64,000 bases of DNA. Origin: Methanocella_A sp963769045 (GTDB taxonomy: Archaea > Halobacteriota > Methanocellia > Methanocellales > Methanocellaceae). The notes under the pieces are model-generated. The model was not told the DNA's origin, searched no databases, and saw nothing but the letters and a program-made list of their open reading frames with translations. Location of the stretch: NCBI GenBank assembly GCA_963769045.1, contig CAVYKK010000028.1, positions 124,001-188,000 of the forward strand, given 5' to 3'. The stretch's first letter is position 1. Each line of letters opens with the position of its first letter. The translations under genes were made by a program, and so were the position numbers. Of the stretch, positions 50,793 to 60,898 are shown piece by piece.

Positions 50793-53700
50793 TTATTTTT
50801 CCCTCACGACGATCTCGGCCGGCAATTCCTTCTTCGCCTCGACAAGCGCCTTGCGCTGGTCCTCGATGGAGCCCATGAACGGCATCCACCAGTTGTACTT
50901 CTTCATCAGCACCATGATGGCCGGCACGATCACCAGCCGCATCAGCGTTGCGTCGAGGATAATGGCGAAGCACAGCACGAAGCCGAACTCCTTCAGCTCC
51001 AGGCTGCTGGAGATCATCATCGACCCGAAGGCCGATGCCATGACCGCGCCGCACAGCGTAATGATGGTACCGGTCGCTTCTACGGCGTGCTCGATGGCCT
51101 CCTCGTCGGTCTTGCCCTTCAGCACTTCCTCGCGGATGCGCGACACCAGGAAGATGTCGTAGTCCACGCCCAGGCCCATGAGGGCACAGAACAGGAAGAT
51201 GGGCAGCAGCCATTCGGTGCTCAGGCCGCCCCATATCTGGTAGATCACCACGTAGGCGGCGACGGTCCAGACCACGCTGGCGAGCAGCGTCAGGATGAGC
51301 CGCAGCGGGGTAAACACCGAGCGCAACAGCACCATGAGCACCAGGAAGACGCCGACGAGCACCAGGGCATAAACCGTGTTGTACTTGCCGGTGACCAGCG
51401 ACTGGTAGTCATGCAGGCCTGCGGGGGAGCCGCCGACCATGAACGTGGCGCCCTGGCCGGACGTCTCAGCGTAGGCGGTTAGGTTTGCCCGGATGTGGTC
51501 GATCACTTTGCTGTTCTCGATGGAGTAGGGCGAGCCCAGGAACGACGTGTACATTACGATCGTACGGTTGTCCTTGCCCAGGCTGTCGTTCATGCTGGCC
51601 TGGTAGTACTCGCGCTCGATCATCGGGTATGCCGATAGGTTGGTGTAACTGATCGTCTCGCCGTCGGGACGGGTCATGGAATAGACATTATCCACGCCCG
51701 GGGACGCCTGACAGCATGGCGGACACGCTTTCCACCTGGTCCAGGACAGGCGCGGAGATGTTGCCCGATGAGTCGCGGGCGTCCTGCGGCAGGGTCATGA
51801 GGACCATGACTTTATCCACACTGCCGCTGCCGAAGGCGTCGTTGATCGCATCGAAGCCCATCTTGCTCTCGACGCCCGGGGCCATGTTGGCCACGTAGTC
51901 GGCGCCGAGCTGGAGCTGCAGCGTGAAGTAGACTGCCGGAATGCAGGTGAGTAATGCCAGCACCAGGATGAGCTTCGAGTGCCGGATCACCTTGCGGGTG
52001 ATCCTGGACCAGAAGTTCCGGACGACGCCGGTGGTCCCGGTATTATAGACCTTCCGGGGCCAGAACAGGCGATCGCCGGCGATTGTCAGTACCGCAGGCA
52101 GCAGCGACAGTGCCACGAGCAGCGAGACCATGATGCCGAAGGCGATACCGATGCCGATGCCGCCGAAGATGCCCTGATCGACGAGCAGCAATGCGCTGAA
52201 GCCGATCATGGCCGTGATGCCGCTCGAGGCCACGCTCTTGCCCGCGTGTTCGACCGCAGTGATCACGGACGACTTTACGTCGCGGCCCAGGGCCCGCTCT
52301 TCGACGTATCGTGACAGCGTGAAGACACAGTAGTCCGTGCCGGCGCCCAGCATGATCACCACGCAGAGCGTCATGATCAGGTAGAACAGCGGCACGACGC
52401 CTGCCAGCAGGCAGAGGCCGCCGAAGCAGACCACGATGCCGGCGCCCACGGCGGCCAGCGGGACGATCGGGGCCACGAACGACCGGAAGTACAGGCACAG
52501 CAGGACAAGGATCATCACGACCGATATCTTGTCGATGTTGTCCATGTCTGACAGGGAGGTGGTCTTGGCGTCAAGGCTCATAGCCACCGAGCCCGTGACA
52601 TAGGCCTCGATCCCGGTGAATTGCTCCTGCGACAGCAGCGATTTGACCTCGTCGCGCACAGTGACCACTGCGTCAGTGGCGGCCTGCGACTCCTCGTTAT
52701 CCTTCAGCCCGATGATGAACAGTGTCAGATTGCCTTTGGACATTTCCTGCACGACAGCGGTCGGCAGTATCTGCGGGTTGGAAAAGTCATGTGTTTCCGC
52801 CCAGCCTCTGGCGAACGCCTCGACGTCAGATTTCGATGCGTTCCTGTCCAGGTCGAGCAGCGCGTACAGATAGGACAGGTTGCCCGCCAGATCGAGGTCT
52901 TTGTTGACCTTGTTGACCGTATATGTCCGCAGGCTGTCTGCCGACGGGCTGCGGCCGAGACCAAATACTTCGACGATCAGCTCACGCTCCGATTCGTTCA
53001 GGTCCTTGCCAGCCTCGCCGATTACGTAGTTACTCACTACGGATGCGCCCGGGTTTTTGCCCCAGGCGTAGATGTCCGCGAGCTTCTGGCGCTCCGACTC
53101 GTTCATTCCGCTGCCGGCCTTAGCGAGTACATACTCGTCGACGGTCTCGTTGGTCATCGAGCGGCCGAGCGACCACGCGTCCCTGATAGTATCGATCACG
53201 GTGCCGTTGTCCTGCCCCGCGAGCGCATTGTCAAGCACGAACTGCCAGATGGCATTACGGTCATTGCCCCGGGCGTACAGCGCCCGTGCCTGTGCGGCAT
53301 CGCCGCCGGACATGCCGGCGGTGACGAAGCTCATCGTCAGCTCGTCGATAGCGGCGTCGGACGGGGTAGCGGTGAGGCCATAGATCGCATAGAGCCTGGG
53401 CAGTTCCGAGTCGTCCAGGCCCTGTGTGGTTTTGAAATAATCAATGACCTGATCGTCGGTCATGCCCGGATTGCTGCTTTTCACATAGTACAGGCCCGCA
53501 TGGGTGGCGATGATCTGAGACCGTAAACCATACATCATGTCACTGGAAGCTGCAGCCTGTCCCCATGCGGTACTGAGCTGACTGTTGATTTCCGTCACGT
53601 TGTCCCGCAGGTAGTAAAGGTCACGGCTGGCGTCCCGTATATCGTCGGTCGCCTCGTACAATTCCTTGCTTGCATCCGTTGCATTTTCATACAAGTCATG

Positions 53701-54078
53701 TAATCCGGTATGCAGGTCGGGCGAGACGTTGGCCAGCGTGCTCCGCTGGATGTCATAAACGGACGTGGTGGACGATAAGTTTTTGACCGAGCCGTTATAT
53801 ACCGTTCTGTTTAACTCGTCCACGAATGCCATGGCAGTCGCGGGATCGCCTTTGATCGCAATGATGATCTGGCTCTGGGCGGCGTCCGGGAATTGTACAT
53901 TATAGATATCCTGCGCCCGGATAGACTCGAGGTCCTTCGGGATGAACGAGTCCATGCTGTAGGTCAGCCGGTCGCTGAAGGTCAGCGCCAGCGGCACGGA
54001 CAGCAGCAGCACGATGAGCCATACGGACAGCACCGCGTAGGGATGGCGTGTGACAAATGTACCCCATTCCTTGAACAT
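50793..54078 (-). CDS. MMPL/RND-family transporter, frameshifted
   Basis: A hydrophobic transporter of about 1094 residues. The first part (54078 to about 51698) has an N-terminal helix, a large outside domain with helical repeats (about 80-480), then a membrane block (ISVVMILVLLCLYFRSFVAP, GAGTDYCVFTLSRYVEE, KSVASSGITAMIGFSALLL). It breaks near CCC 51697-51699, after AMLSGVPG, and continues VDNVYSMTRPDGETIS with the second membrane block (GLGVDYDIFLVSRIREEVLK). Removing one base gives 1095 codons. MMPL proteins export lipids or small hydrophobic compounds. It follows the TetR gene by 3 bases. Confidence 0.85.
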
Positions 54079-54081
54079 GAC

Positions 54082-54750
54082 TCAGGCCTCCGGCAACGGG
54101 GCGTGCGAGTGTATCAGCTGCAGGATTTCCGCGGCTTCCGTCGGGTCGAGCCTGAACTGTCCGTCCTTAATACCGAGTACCCGCGTCACGATGTCCTCGG
54201 CCGCCTGTATCATCCGGTAATGGCGCTCGCCGTCGCCGGACAGCGCAACAGAGTCTTCCAGATATCCGAACGCGTATACCAGCATCTCCACCGATTCCCG
54301 GGGATATTTGACATCGAATACCCCGGCAGCTTTTCCCTGCTCCACGATCGCCGTGATGAGGGGGATGACGATGGCAAAGGACTTCATGGTGTACCGCTGG
54401 TGGGTGACCAGGTTTTCTTCCGTGTGGAGGAACTCCACAAGTTTGGGGTCATACTTATGCATGGCCAGCGCGGTGCTCGCGATGATCTCGATCTTCTGGC
54501 AGGGGCCTATGCCTTCCTGGGAGAGGAGATGCTCCAGCGACTTCTGGTAGCTGTCGATGTAATGGTTGATGACGGCGTCCAGGATGTCGTCCTTGGACTT
54601 GAAATGATAATAGAACGTTCCCTGCGCGACGCCGACCTTTTTCACGATATCGTTGACCGACGTCTGCCTGTAGCCCTGCCCGCGGAACAACGCCTCCGCC
54701 GCCTCGATAAGCTCAAATTTCCTGATTTCCGGGTCCTTCGATATTCGCAT
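54082..54750 (-). CDS. TetR-family repressor of the MMPL operon
   Basis: About 222 residues from the ATG at 54750. The N-terminal HTH is typical: KFELIEAAEALFRGQGYRQT, SVNDIVKKVGVAQGTFYYHF, KSKDDILDAVINHYI. The C-terminal ligand domain is unassigned. It is co-transcribed with the MMPL transporter, and the promoter at 54768-54832 carries palindromes, so it most likely represses its own operon until a ligand binds, as is usual for TetR/exporter pairs. Confidence 0.9.
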   Translation of the reverse strand: MRISKDPEIRKFELIEAAEALFRGQGYRQTSVNDIVKKVGVAQGTFYYHFKSKDDILDAVINHYIDSYQKSLEHLLSQEGIGPCQKIEIIASTALAMHKYDPKLVEFLHTEENLVTHQRYTMKSFAIVIPLITAIVEQGKAAGVFDVKYPRESVEMLVYAFGYLEDSVALSGDGERHYRMIQAAEDIVTRVLGIKDGQFRLDPTEAAEILQLIHSHAPLPEA

Positions 54751-54767
54751 GCTGACCACTTCAAATG

Positions 54768-54832
54768 GCTGACTGATGATCAGTCAGCAGTGACTGACAC
54801 TAAGTCAGTGGGCGTTTAAGTTATTTAAGGCT
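54768..54832 (-). promoter_or_regulatory. TetR operator and promoter
   Basis: CTGACTGATGATCAGTCAG (54769-54787) is a perfect palindrome about a central base. Next to it ACTGACactaaGTCAGT (54793-54809) is a second inverted repeat with the same half-site. Read leftward, TTAAATAACTTAAAC (about 54817-54832) is the TATA region upstream of both. Bound repressor would cover the start of transcription. Confidence 0.7.
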
Positions 54833-54902
54833 TTCTAAAGCAATAAAAAATGATAAGGGCAAAGCCAATGCAGTGCCCACACATGCGCCGATCCAGCTGA
54901 AG

Positions 54903-55412
54903 TTACCACTTGTTGATGTGTACGATTTTATCGTTGTAGCGGGACTCCGGCGGGACCTTCCGATCGGGGTAGCCCATGAGCACGAACGATAACGGTACGA
55001 TCTTCTCGGGCAGGCCGAGCAGCTTCGTAAACCCTTCGACCCGGCCTTCGAGCCCGTAGACGCCTGTCCATACCGCCCCGAGCCCGAGGCTGAGTGCGGC
55101 CAGAAGGATGTTCTCGGTGGCCGCAGAGCAGTCCTGGACTCAGAGCGCCGGGAGCTTCGCCTTGCTGAGGACCCCGCAGACGAGGATGCCAAGCGGCGCC
55201 CTGGCGGCAGGAGCCGCATAAGGGCTGAACGCCGGCATCTGCTTCAGCAGCTTTTTGTCCGTGACGACGACGAACTGCCAGGCCTGCTCGTTGGCGGCAG
55301 ACGGTGCGTTCATTGCGGCGGCCAGGAGCTTCCGTACCACGTCCTCCGGGACCGGCCTGTCCCGGTATTCCCTGATACTCCTCCGGGTCATTATTGCGTC
55401 GATAGTATCCAT
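54903..55412 (-). pseudogene. Nitroreductase-family protein with in-frame TGA
   Basis: From the ATG at 55412 the frame reads as a nitroreductase: DTIDAIMTRRSIREYRDRPV (FMN-binding Arg cluster), MNAPSAANEQAWQFVVV, PLGILVCGVLSKAKLPAL. It then meets TGA (55139-55141) and continues in the same frame as VQDCSAATENILLAALSLGL, GAVWTGVYG, KIVPLSFVLMGYP to the TAA at 54903. In this family the residue before VQD is commonly Trp (TGG), so the TGA is a one-base change. Total 169 codons with TGA counted. Nonsense mutation or base-call error; readthrough is not supported by any other feature. Confidence 0.8.
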
Positions 55413-55669
55413 AAAAGTCCTCCACCGCCCGGCGTCTGTGCTACCGGGGGCAATATCGGTATACGGTAGACGCTGACGTTATATATAGCAGACAGAATCC
55501 CCGGTGTTACATACTATCAAAAGCATACCGCTAACGATAGTTTTCTATTGAATACGATTAATATGATGCCAAAATAAACTAGTTATTTAGAATAAAGAAT
55601 GATTCAATTAATAGATTGGTACAATAATTTTAAATATTATCATAAAAAATATTTGTAACTGATCCATAA
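55413..55669. other. Start of an AT-rich island
   Basis: About 255 bases, GC-rich at the nitroreductase side and very AT-rich from about 55540. AT-rich sequence just before 55670 can serve as promoter for the secreted protein. No reading frame is seen. Confidence 0.5.
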
Positions 55670-56392
55670 ATGTATAAGTTTCCAATTATAATGATTTTTG
55701 TTATAGTAATAATTTTACAATTTTTATCTTGTGGATGTATACAAGGTATCCCTTTGCTAAACAATACTTCGTCCACTCAAACCAATTTTTCTATCACCAA
55801 TAGACCAAATAGCGAATTACCTGATACCTTTCCAGTATCAGGCCAAGTTCTTTTAGATGATATTCTCATCAAGGGTGCAAATATTGACGCAGTATCCTTT
55901 GATGGCACTGATAAAATTTCTACAATTACCAATGATAGCGGTATTTATGTATTATATATCAAACCAGATATATGCTATAAAGTTTCAGCTACTTATATGG
56001 ATCATCAGTATACGATATGGCCAATATTTCTTAGTAAATGGGCAAATGTTTCCAATGTTAATTACAATATAGATGATAAATATAAAATAAATTTGACTTA
56101 TGAAATGAAATCGAGAATTGAAGGCAATACAGCTTGGGACAAAATTTTGGTCATGGCAAACCCAGTCAATAATGGTACTCCAGTCACAGCAGTAAGCGGT
56201 AAAAACGGTGATTATTTCCTTGAAGTAGAACCTAATATCCAATATAATATAAGTGCTGGAGATTATTATGGTCAAACACATTTTGTAATCTCGCCCCATT
56301 ATCATAATTATGTATATGGTCCTTGTTACAGTGTTAAAGTCGGACCGAACGAGACGGTTCTACTTGATATAGATACGCATCTGTCTACGTAA
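55670..56392 (+). CDS. Lipoprotein-like secreted protein in an AT-rich island
   Basis: 240 residues. The N-terminus YKFPIIMIFVIVIILQFLSC followed by GCIQG gives a lipobox-like Cys at about residue 21-23. After a Ser/Thr/Asn-rich linker come two repeats of a carboxypeptidase-regulatory-like beta domain: DTFPVSGQVLLDDILIKGAN with YVLYIKPDICYKVSATY, and MKSRIEGNTAWDKILVMANP with YFLEVEPNIQYNISAGDY. Strongly AT-rich codons (AAT, ATA, TTA), unlike the neighbours, suggest recent acquisition. The function is unknown. Confidence 0.7.
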   Translation: MYKFPIIMIFVIVIILQFLSCGCIQGIPLLNNTSSTQTNFSITNRPNSELPDTFPVSGQVLLDDILIKGANIDAVSFDGTDKISTITNDSGIYVLYIKPDICYKVSATYMDHQYTIWPIFLSKWANVSNVNYNIDDKYKINLTYEMKSRIEGNTAWDKILVMANPVNNGTPVTAVSGKNGDYFLEVEPNIQYNISAGDYYGQTHFVISPHYHNYVYGPCYSVKVGPNETVLLDIDTHLST

Positions 56393-56984
56393 AAGAATAT
56401 TGTAAAAATTAAAATTTTACTTCGTTAAATATTACAACTAGGAACTTTCTAATTTATTTATTTTTATCCCACATTCCGTACGTAAAAATTGGTTTCCTAA
56501 ATTTTTATAATCGGCTTGAAGTTTTACCTTTTTAATAATATTCTATAATTCTTGATTATATAGATAGGCATTATCAAGCTATCGTTTAAATAACTGATAT
56601 AAGAGGTTACCTAAATCACTTAAAATTGGCAATTTTCGGCCAAAATCGTCAAAGTCTAATCGTTAATAATAATAACATGATAGACAATCTCTGTATTGTT
56701 ATATACTATCGATAAAAAACCAATCGATTAGAAAAAATCGGTGTATGTTGACCGTTTTTGATATTGTAATCAAAATAACTCTTTTCAAAATTTACCTGCG
56801 GACTGTGGATTTTATGAAGGCTACACAGCTAATAACGTATACAGCCATTATCATAATTAAAATTAACTATACTCAGACTTAAAATATGGAATTAATCGAT
56901 TCAATGATTATGACAGAAACATTATATAACCAGTTGGTAAATATTTGTTTGTATTATCAATAATTGTATATTTATTGATAATCT
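56393..56984. other. AT-rich spacer without genes
   Basis: About 590 bases, very AT-rich, with no frame longer than a few dozen codons. AATCGATT-type short motifs occur (56723, 56897), but no clear repeat, RNA or promoter other than generic TATA-like runs. Confidence 0.5.
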
Positions 56985-58061
56985 ATGAGAGGTGTTAATA
57001 TAAATAATATTTTGGTAACGTCATTAACAATTTTAACATTGTTATTTTATGTACCTCAAGCTTGTATGGTACCTGTGTCGGAGAATGGTGATACTATCCA
57101 ACCTAATACTCACATAGACGCAAATAATAAACAAAAGATAAATCCAGTTAATAATTATACGACGATAGACACCCAGTATGGTAAGTTGCATATAGAAAAT
57201 GAAACTTTAAAAAGATTGGGTAATGACAAAATAATGGAAAAATTTACCGAATTTAAAAAGTTGCAAAACATGGCAAGGAAAGATGAAAATTTATCTGGAA
57301 AAGATTCTTACTCTACAATAAGTTATTTCAATTATAGCACAAATACTTTGAACGCAGTCCCTGCTAGCGGTATTTCGCCGCTTAGCATGATATGGAATCT
57401 CGAACGCACATACTTTAATGACTCATCTGCTAATGCTAATAGGCCAACATTGATATGGGGTCATGTGGAAGTTCAACCTATTAGTAGCGGTAGCACACAG
57501 CACTGGGATGGTGCTTATTTAGAACGCGAAATAATGCTAAATAATTATGATTGTATAGAATTTATTGTACAATATAATGGTTATCCTGCAAATACGGCAA
57601 ACCTTGGGTTCTGTATATATGATAATTGCATGCACCCAGGTGATACCCTGGTCCCATATTCACCTCCCGTACACGCTAATAATATTGTTCATACATCTTA
57701 TGATTATGAGTTATCAATTAATGTAGATTCATATGACATGTGGTGGTCAGACTTTATTACTGGGGATTACTGGGTATATAATTATCCGGATTCAACAATG
57801 AGTAATTACATATATCGCTATTACGGTTCAGCTGAACTTAATTGTGATAGTATACAATCAAATTTCAGGATGCAAACAGATATAAAAGATTGCTATATTA
57901 GAATCGGATCATACTACTATTATATAGGGGATTATTTCACAACGCTGGATAACAGCGAGACTAATAAACTAGATGGAGCATATGTCTACTCTAATAGTTG
58001 GTATGATGTTTATAAATTTACCCATTCTAGATTAATAATTGCTAATCCTGATCCAACATAA
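56985..58061 (+). CDS. Secreted hypothetical protein in an AT-rich island
   Basis: 358 residues, signal peptide about 1-27 (VTSLTILTLLFYVPQACM). A polar, Asn-rich N-terminal part (about 30-115) is followed by a compact domain rich in Tyr and Trp (about 120-350: WGHVEVQPISSGSTQHWDGA, YWVYNYPDSTMSNYIYRYYG). No membrane anchor. No family is recognised; the beta-rich, aromatic composition suggests a surface or carbohydrate-binding protein. Codon use is AT-rich as in the previous gene, so both probably arrived together. Confidence 0.65.
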   Translation: MRGVNINNILVTSLTILTLLFYVPQACMVPVSENGDTIQPNTHIDANNKQKINPVNNYTTIDTQYGKLHIENETLKRLGNDKIMEKFTEFKKLQNMARKDENLSGKDSYSTISYFNYSTNTLNAVPASGISPLSMIWNLERTYFNDSSANANRPTLIWGHVEVQPISSGSTQHWDGAYLEREIMLNNYDCIEFIVQYNGYPANTANLGFCIYDNCMHPGDTLVPYSPPVHANNIVHTSYDYELSINVDSYDMWWSDFITGDYWVYNYPDSTMSNYIYRYYGSAELNCDSIQSNFRMQTDIKDCYIRIGSYYYYIGDYFTTLDNSETNKLDGAYVYSNSWYDVYKFTHSRLIIANPDPT

Positions 58062-58671
58062 TAAAACATTTTTTTTATTTTTACCCAAGTTATCGAACAT
58101 AAAAGTGTTTAAGAATTATCTAAAGTCATTAGATTAAAGATAAGAGAACATCGTCTACATCTTTCATTATCGTGGATGCTATTCTGAAACGAGGTAAACC
58201 AGAATTGACGAGAGGATGTTAAGAGTCGCGATTCTTATGGAAAAGTCATGCGTCTCTATCCTTGACCGGACTATGCGCCCACTGTCATGCCCGTCAAGCG
58301 CGCCAAGAATATTACCCACTAACTCTTGAATGATATGCAGTTTAATAATTAATACTTGGTTCTTCATGCCGTAAATATGATGAGAGCGATGAGTGGAAGA
58401 ATGATTTTAGTTATATTACCCGTTAAGCGGACTCATGTTAATGATAAACCTATTGGCGATCTTGGCGCGCTTTAAAAACTGTTCCAGGCGTTCCTTCTCG
58501 CAAAGCCGTAAAAACTGCTATACTACAATGTTGTTTTTAGACAACCACAGCCACACCGTTATGAAATATATAAAAGCCTTGGCCCCTGGCGCCTTGAATA
58601 TTAATAAAAAAGACTTGGCGCCTTGAAACCTTTCGGTGCTAAGTGGCGCCTTGGAGCCTCTTCTTGGCCCC
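58062..58671. repeat. Region of degenerate GCCAAG/CTTGGCG words
   Basis: No gene is seen. AAGCGCGCCAAGA (58300-58312) and its complement (58452-58465) form one inverted pair. From 58580 to 58670 CTTGGC-type words recur (TTGGCCCCTGGCGCCTTG, GACTTGGCGCCTTGAAA, AGTGGCGCCTTGGAGC, CTTCTTGGCCCCTTAG). It looks like a decayed or mixed member of the word-repeat elements and lies at the 3' end of the CbiZ gene. Confidence 0.5.
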
Positions 58672-59608
58672 TTAGTGGCTTGAACCGGTACCCTGATGCT
58701 TCAGCTCAGCCGTGCCGGCGTCCGGGTGCTTCCTCAGGTAAGCGGCGGCCTTTTTGTCATGCAGCAGCCGGCAGTCCTTGCACGTCCACACCGGGCAGCC
58801 TTTGCTGCTGAGTATCCATTCGCCCAGCCCCGGGTCCTCGCACGGGTACAGCGGGCAGAAAGCAGTAAGTGCAGTCCTGGCCCTCGAAGTGGTGGCACGG
58901 GTAATACGGGCATTTGCCCTTACCCGATTTGCCGTCAGGCTTCTCGATCCAGTAGGGGCCGTTATCGCCGTTCGCCAGCACGAACAGGCGACTCTGCATA
59001 GCGGTCTTCTCCCCGATGCCGTGCTGGCGCCGGATGCCCTCGGCGACGCCTTTTTTCACGCACCGGTAGATGCTGTGGCCGATCGTCGTCGCGGTGCCCG
59101 AGTACTCGTATAGCGGGGCCTCGCAGACCGGCGTCTCGCGCTCCTCTGTGAGGACGGCGACCGCATCGGTGGTCGTCCCGGTGAAGTCGAACCCCATCTC
59201 GAACAGCGTCTTGGCCTTGGCCTCGGTGGCCGTGATGATGGCGCTGGCCAGCGCGCCCTCAGACATTCGGCCCTGGATGACGAGTACGATATTGATGGTT
59301 CCGGGCACGCCCGGGTCGTGGCAGGGATTGCTGATGCCTGCAGTGATAAAAGCGGTGATATAAGGGTCCCGTACGATACAGAGGTTCTTCATCTGGACCG
59401 CCGTTAGAAAGCCGAAGTATGGCGTGTCGGCCCCGGCCAAGGCGGCTACCTCGTCCAGGTACTTTGCCGGGTCGTCGTTGTTGAACTGCCTGCTGACCTC
59501 GTGGTTGACGACAGAGCGTACCCTCCGACGGCCGCCGTTGACGCCGGTGCTGATGCCGTCGAAATCCCCTTTGACCACGAGCGTGTGATCTTTAACGTAG
59601 TAGCGCAA
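58672..59608 (-). CDS. cbiZ: Adenosylcobinamide amidohydrolase CbiZ with Cys-rich tail, frameshifted
   Basis: CbiZ removes the aminopropanol part of adenosylcobinamide so that archaea can salvage cobamides. It starts RYYVKDHTLVVKGDFDGIST, with GVNGGRRRVRSVVNHEV, GVPGTINIVLVIQGRMSEGA and FDFTGTTTDAVAVL, the usual blocks. A C-terminal Cys-rich domain (CPYYPCHHFEGQDCTYC, then in a shifted frame CPLYPCEDPGLGEW, CPVWTCKDCRLLHDKKAA) resembles the zf-like small domain known in CbiZ fusions. The shift is near 58853-58862; removing one base gives 312 codons. The TTG start at 59608 is uncertain; an ATG upstream at 59658 would need another frame change. Neighbouring BtuF-like genes fit a salvage locus. 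Confidence 0.85.
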
Positions 59609-59721
59609 TTCTCCACCGCCGGAAATCGGGTGATGTCAGGCCTGTTTTGCTTTCCCATTATATGTGTGCGGTACATATATACTTAACCAGAAAAGCATGG
59701 AGGCCACAATAGCCTCAACGC

Positions 59722-59796
59722 AATCGGTTAGTTATATATAGCTTGTAAATTAATCAAGTAAAATTGTCTTAACTCAATATAAATTTAGGTGTTACT
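59722..59796 (+). promoter_or_regulatory. Duplicated promoter/leader of BtuF-like gene 1
   Basis: 75 bases from AATCGGTTAGTTATATATAG to the ATG, nearly the same as 62548-62622 and of equal length. It contains a TATA element (TTATATATAG), TAATCAAGTAAAATTGTC, and AGGTGTT as ribosome-binding site. Conservation beyond a minimal promoter suggests shared regulation, perhaps by corrinoid status (inference). Confidence 0.55.
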
Positions 59797-60753
59797 ATGC
59801 AGGCAAGATGTTTTACTGTTATTGCGCTGCTGGTTGCGGTGTCCATGGCAATATGCGGCTGCAGCAGCACTGTGACGCCTGCGCCGACGCCTGTGCCGAT
59901 GTCACAGTACCCCATGACCGTTTCCGACTACTATAACCGGACGGCAACCATAGCCCATACGCCCGAGCGCATCGTGTCGCTATCGCCGGTCAACACGGAG
60001 ATACTGTTTGACCTCGGAATGGGGGACAAGATCGTCGGCGACACGGACTATTGCGACTACCCCGCCGAAGCTAAGAACATTACCCATGTGAGCGGATTCA
60101 AAACGATCAGTTATGAGAACATCACGGCAGCCGATCCCGACCTGATCCTGGCCGAAGACATCGTCAGCGAGGAGGCGATCATCCGGCTGAGGGAAATAGG
60201 CTTCCCGGTGGTCGAGCTCAAGAACAGCAACCTGACCATGATCCGGGAGAACATACGGCTGATCGGCAGGATCACTAACACATCGGCAAATGCGACTGCA
60301 CTGGTCAGCGAGATCGACCGGGGCATCGATAACATCCGATCGAAAACGGCCGGGCTGAACGACAATGAAAAGCCCACTGTGCTGCTCTTGGCCGGCCTGA
60401 CTAAAAAGGCCATTTATCCCTATGGCTCAGGCACATATGGCGACGAGCTGCTGACGCTCACCGGAGGCAGAAACGTCGCCTCGGGCCTCACCGGGTTCCA
60501 GGTGATGAGCAACGAAGCTATCATCAAGGCGGACCCCGACTATATCGTCGTCCCGGTGGATGGCGTGATGTGTACGATGAGCGGCTATAACAATCTCAAG
60601 AACGGCAATGAGTCGTGGATGAAAGACCTGAAAGCCGTAAAGGCCGGAAAGGTCATGATGGTGGATGGCAGCCTGTTCCTGCGCCCCGGCCCCCGGACAC
60701 CCGAGGCGGGCATTGCCCTGGCCAGGGCAATACACCCGGAACTGTTTCAATAA
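59797..60753 (+). CDS. BtuF-like corrinoid/iron ABC substrate-binding lipoprotein 1
   Basis: 318 residues; lipoprotein signal with lipobox AICGC (Cys about 23), then the periplasmic-binding fold: YPMTVSDYYNRTATI, PERIVSLSPVNTEILFDLGM, DKIVGDTDYCDYPAEAKNI, PDLILAEDIVSEEAI, and the C-terminal VMMVDGSLFLRPGPRTPEAG. This is the Fe3+-siderophore/cobalamin group; the neighbours cbiZ and cbiA favour corrinoid uptake. No permease or ATPase is in the window. It has a close tandem paralogue at 62623-63600. Confidence 0.85.
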   Translation: MQARCFTVIALLVAVSMAICGCSSTVTPAPTPVPMSQYPMTVSDYYNRTATIAHTPERIVSLSPVNTEILFDLGMGDKIVGDTDYCDYPAEAKNITHVSGFKTISYENITAADPDLILAEDIVSEEAIIRLREIGFPVVELKNSNLTMIRENIRLIGRITNTSANATALVSEIDRGIDNIRSKTAGLNDNEKPTVLLLAGLTKKAIYPYGSGTYGDELLTLTGGRNVASGLTGFQVMSNEAIIKADPDYIVVPVDGVMCTMSGYNNLKNGNESWMKDLKAVKAGKVMMVDGSLFLRPGPRTPEAGIALARAIHPELFQ

Positions 60754-60756
60754 ACA

Positions 60757-60790
60757 GGCATGCTCTGGCAGAAATGCCACCTTTTCTTTT
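60757..60790 (+). terminator. Hairpin and T-rich run after BtuF-like gene 1
   Basis: GGCAT (60757-60761) and ATGCC (60774-60778) followed by CTTTTCTTTT. The matching position after the second BtuF-like gene has a similar, stronger hairpin. Confidence 0.5.
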
Positions 60791-60898
60791 CCTGTTACTA
60801 TTCTTTTTTCCGCTCGGCCTGCACTTAACACAGAGTATAGTCATTCTCATAACTTTTTAGACATTTAATCATAGTACGCCGAATAACTATTAATTAGT

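Noticed and set aside
54903..55412. TGA as selenocysteine or as a reassigned Trp codon
   Set aside because: The expected residue is Trp, not Cys, no hairpin signal is apparent, and other genes in the window use TGA as a normal stop.
58757..58862. Native C-terminus of CbiZ as RGPGAGRMDTQQQR...
   Set aside because: The cysteine pattern continues only in the neighbouring frame, so this end is an artefact of the frameshift.
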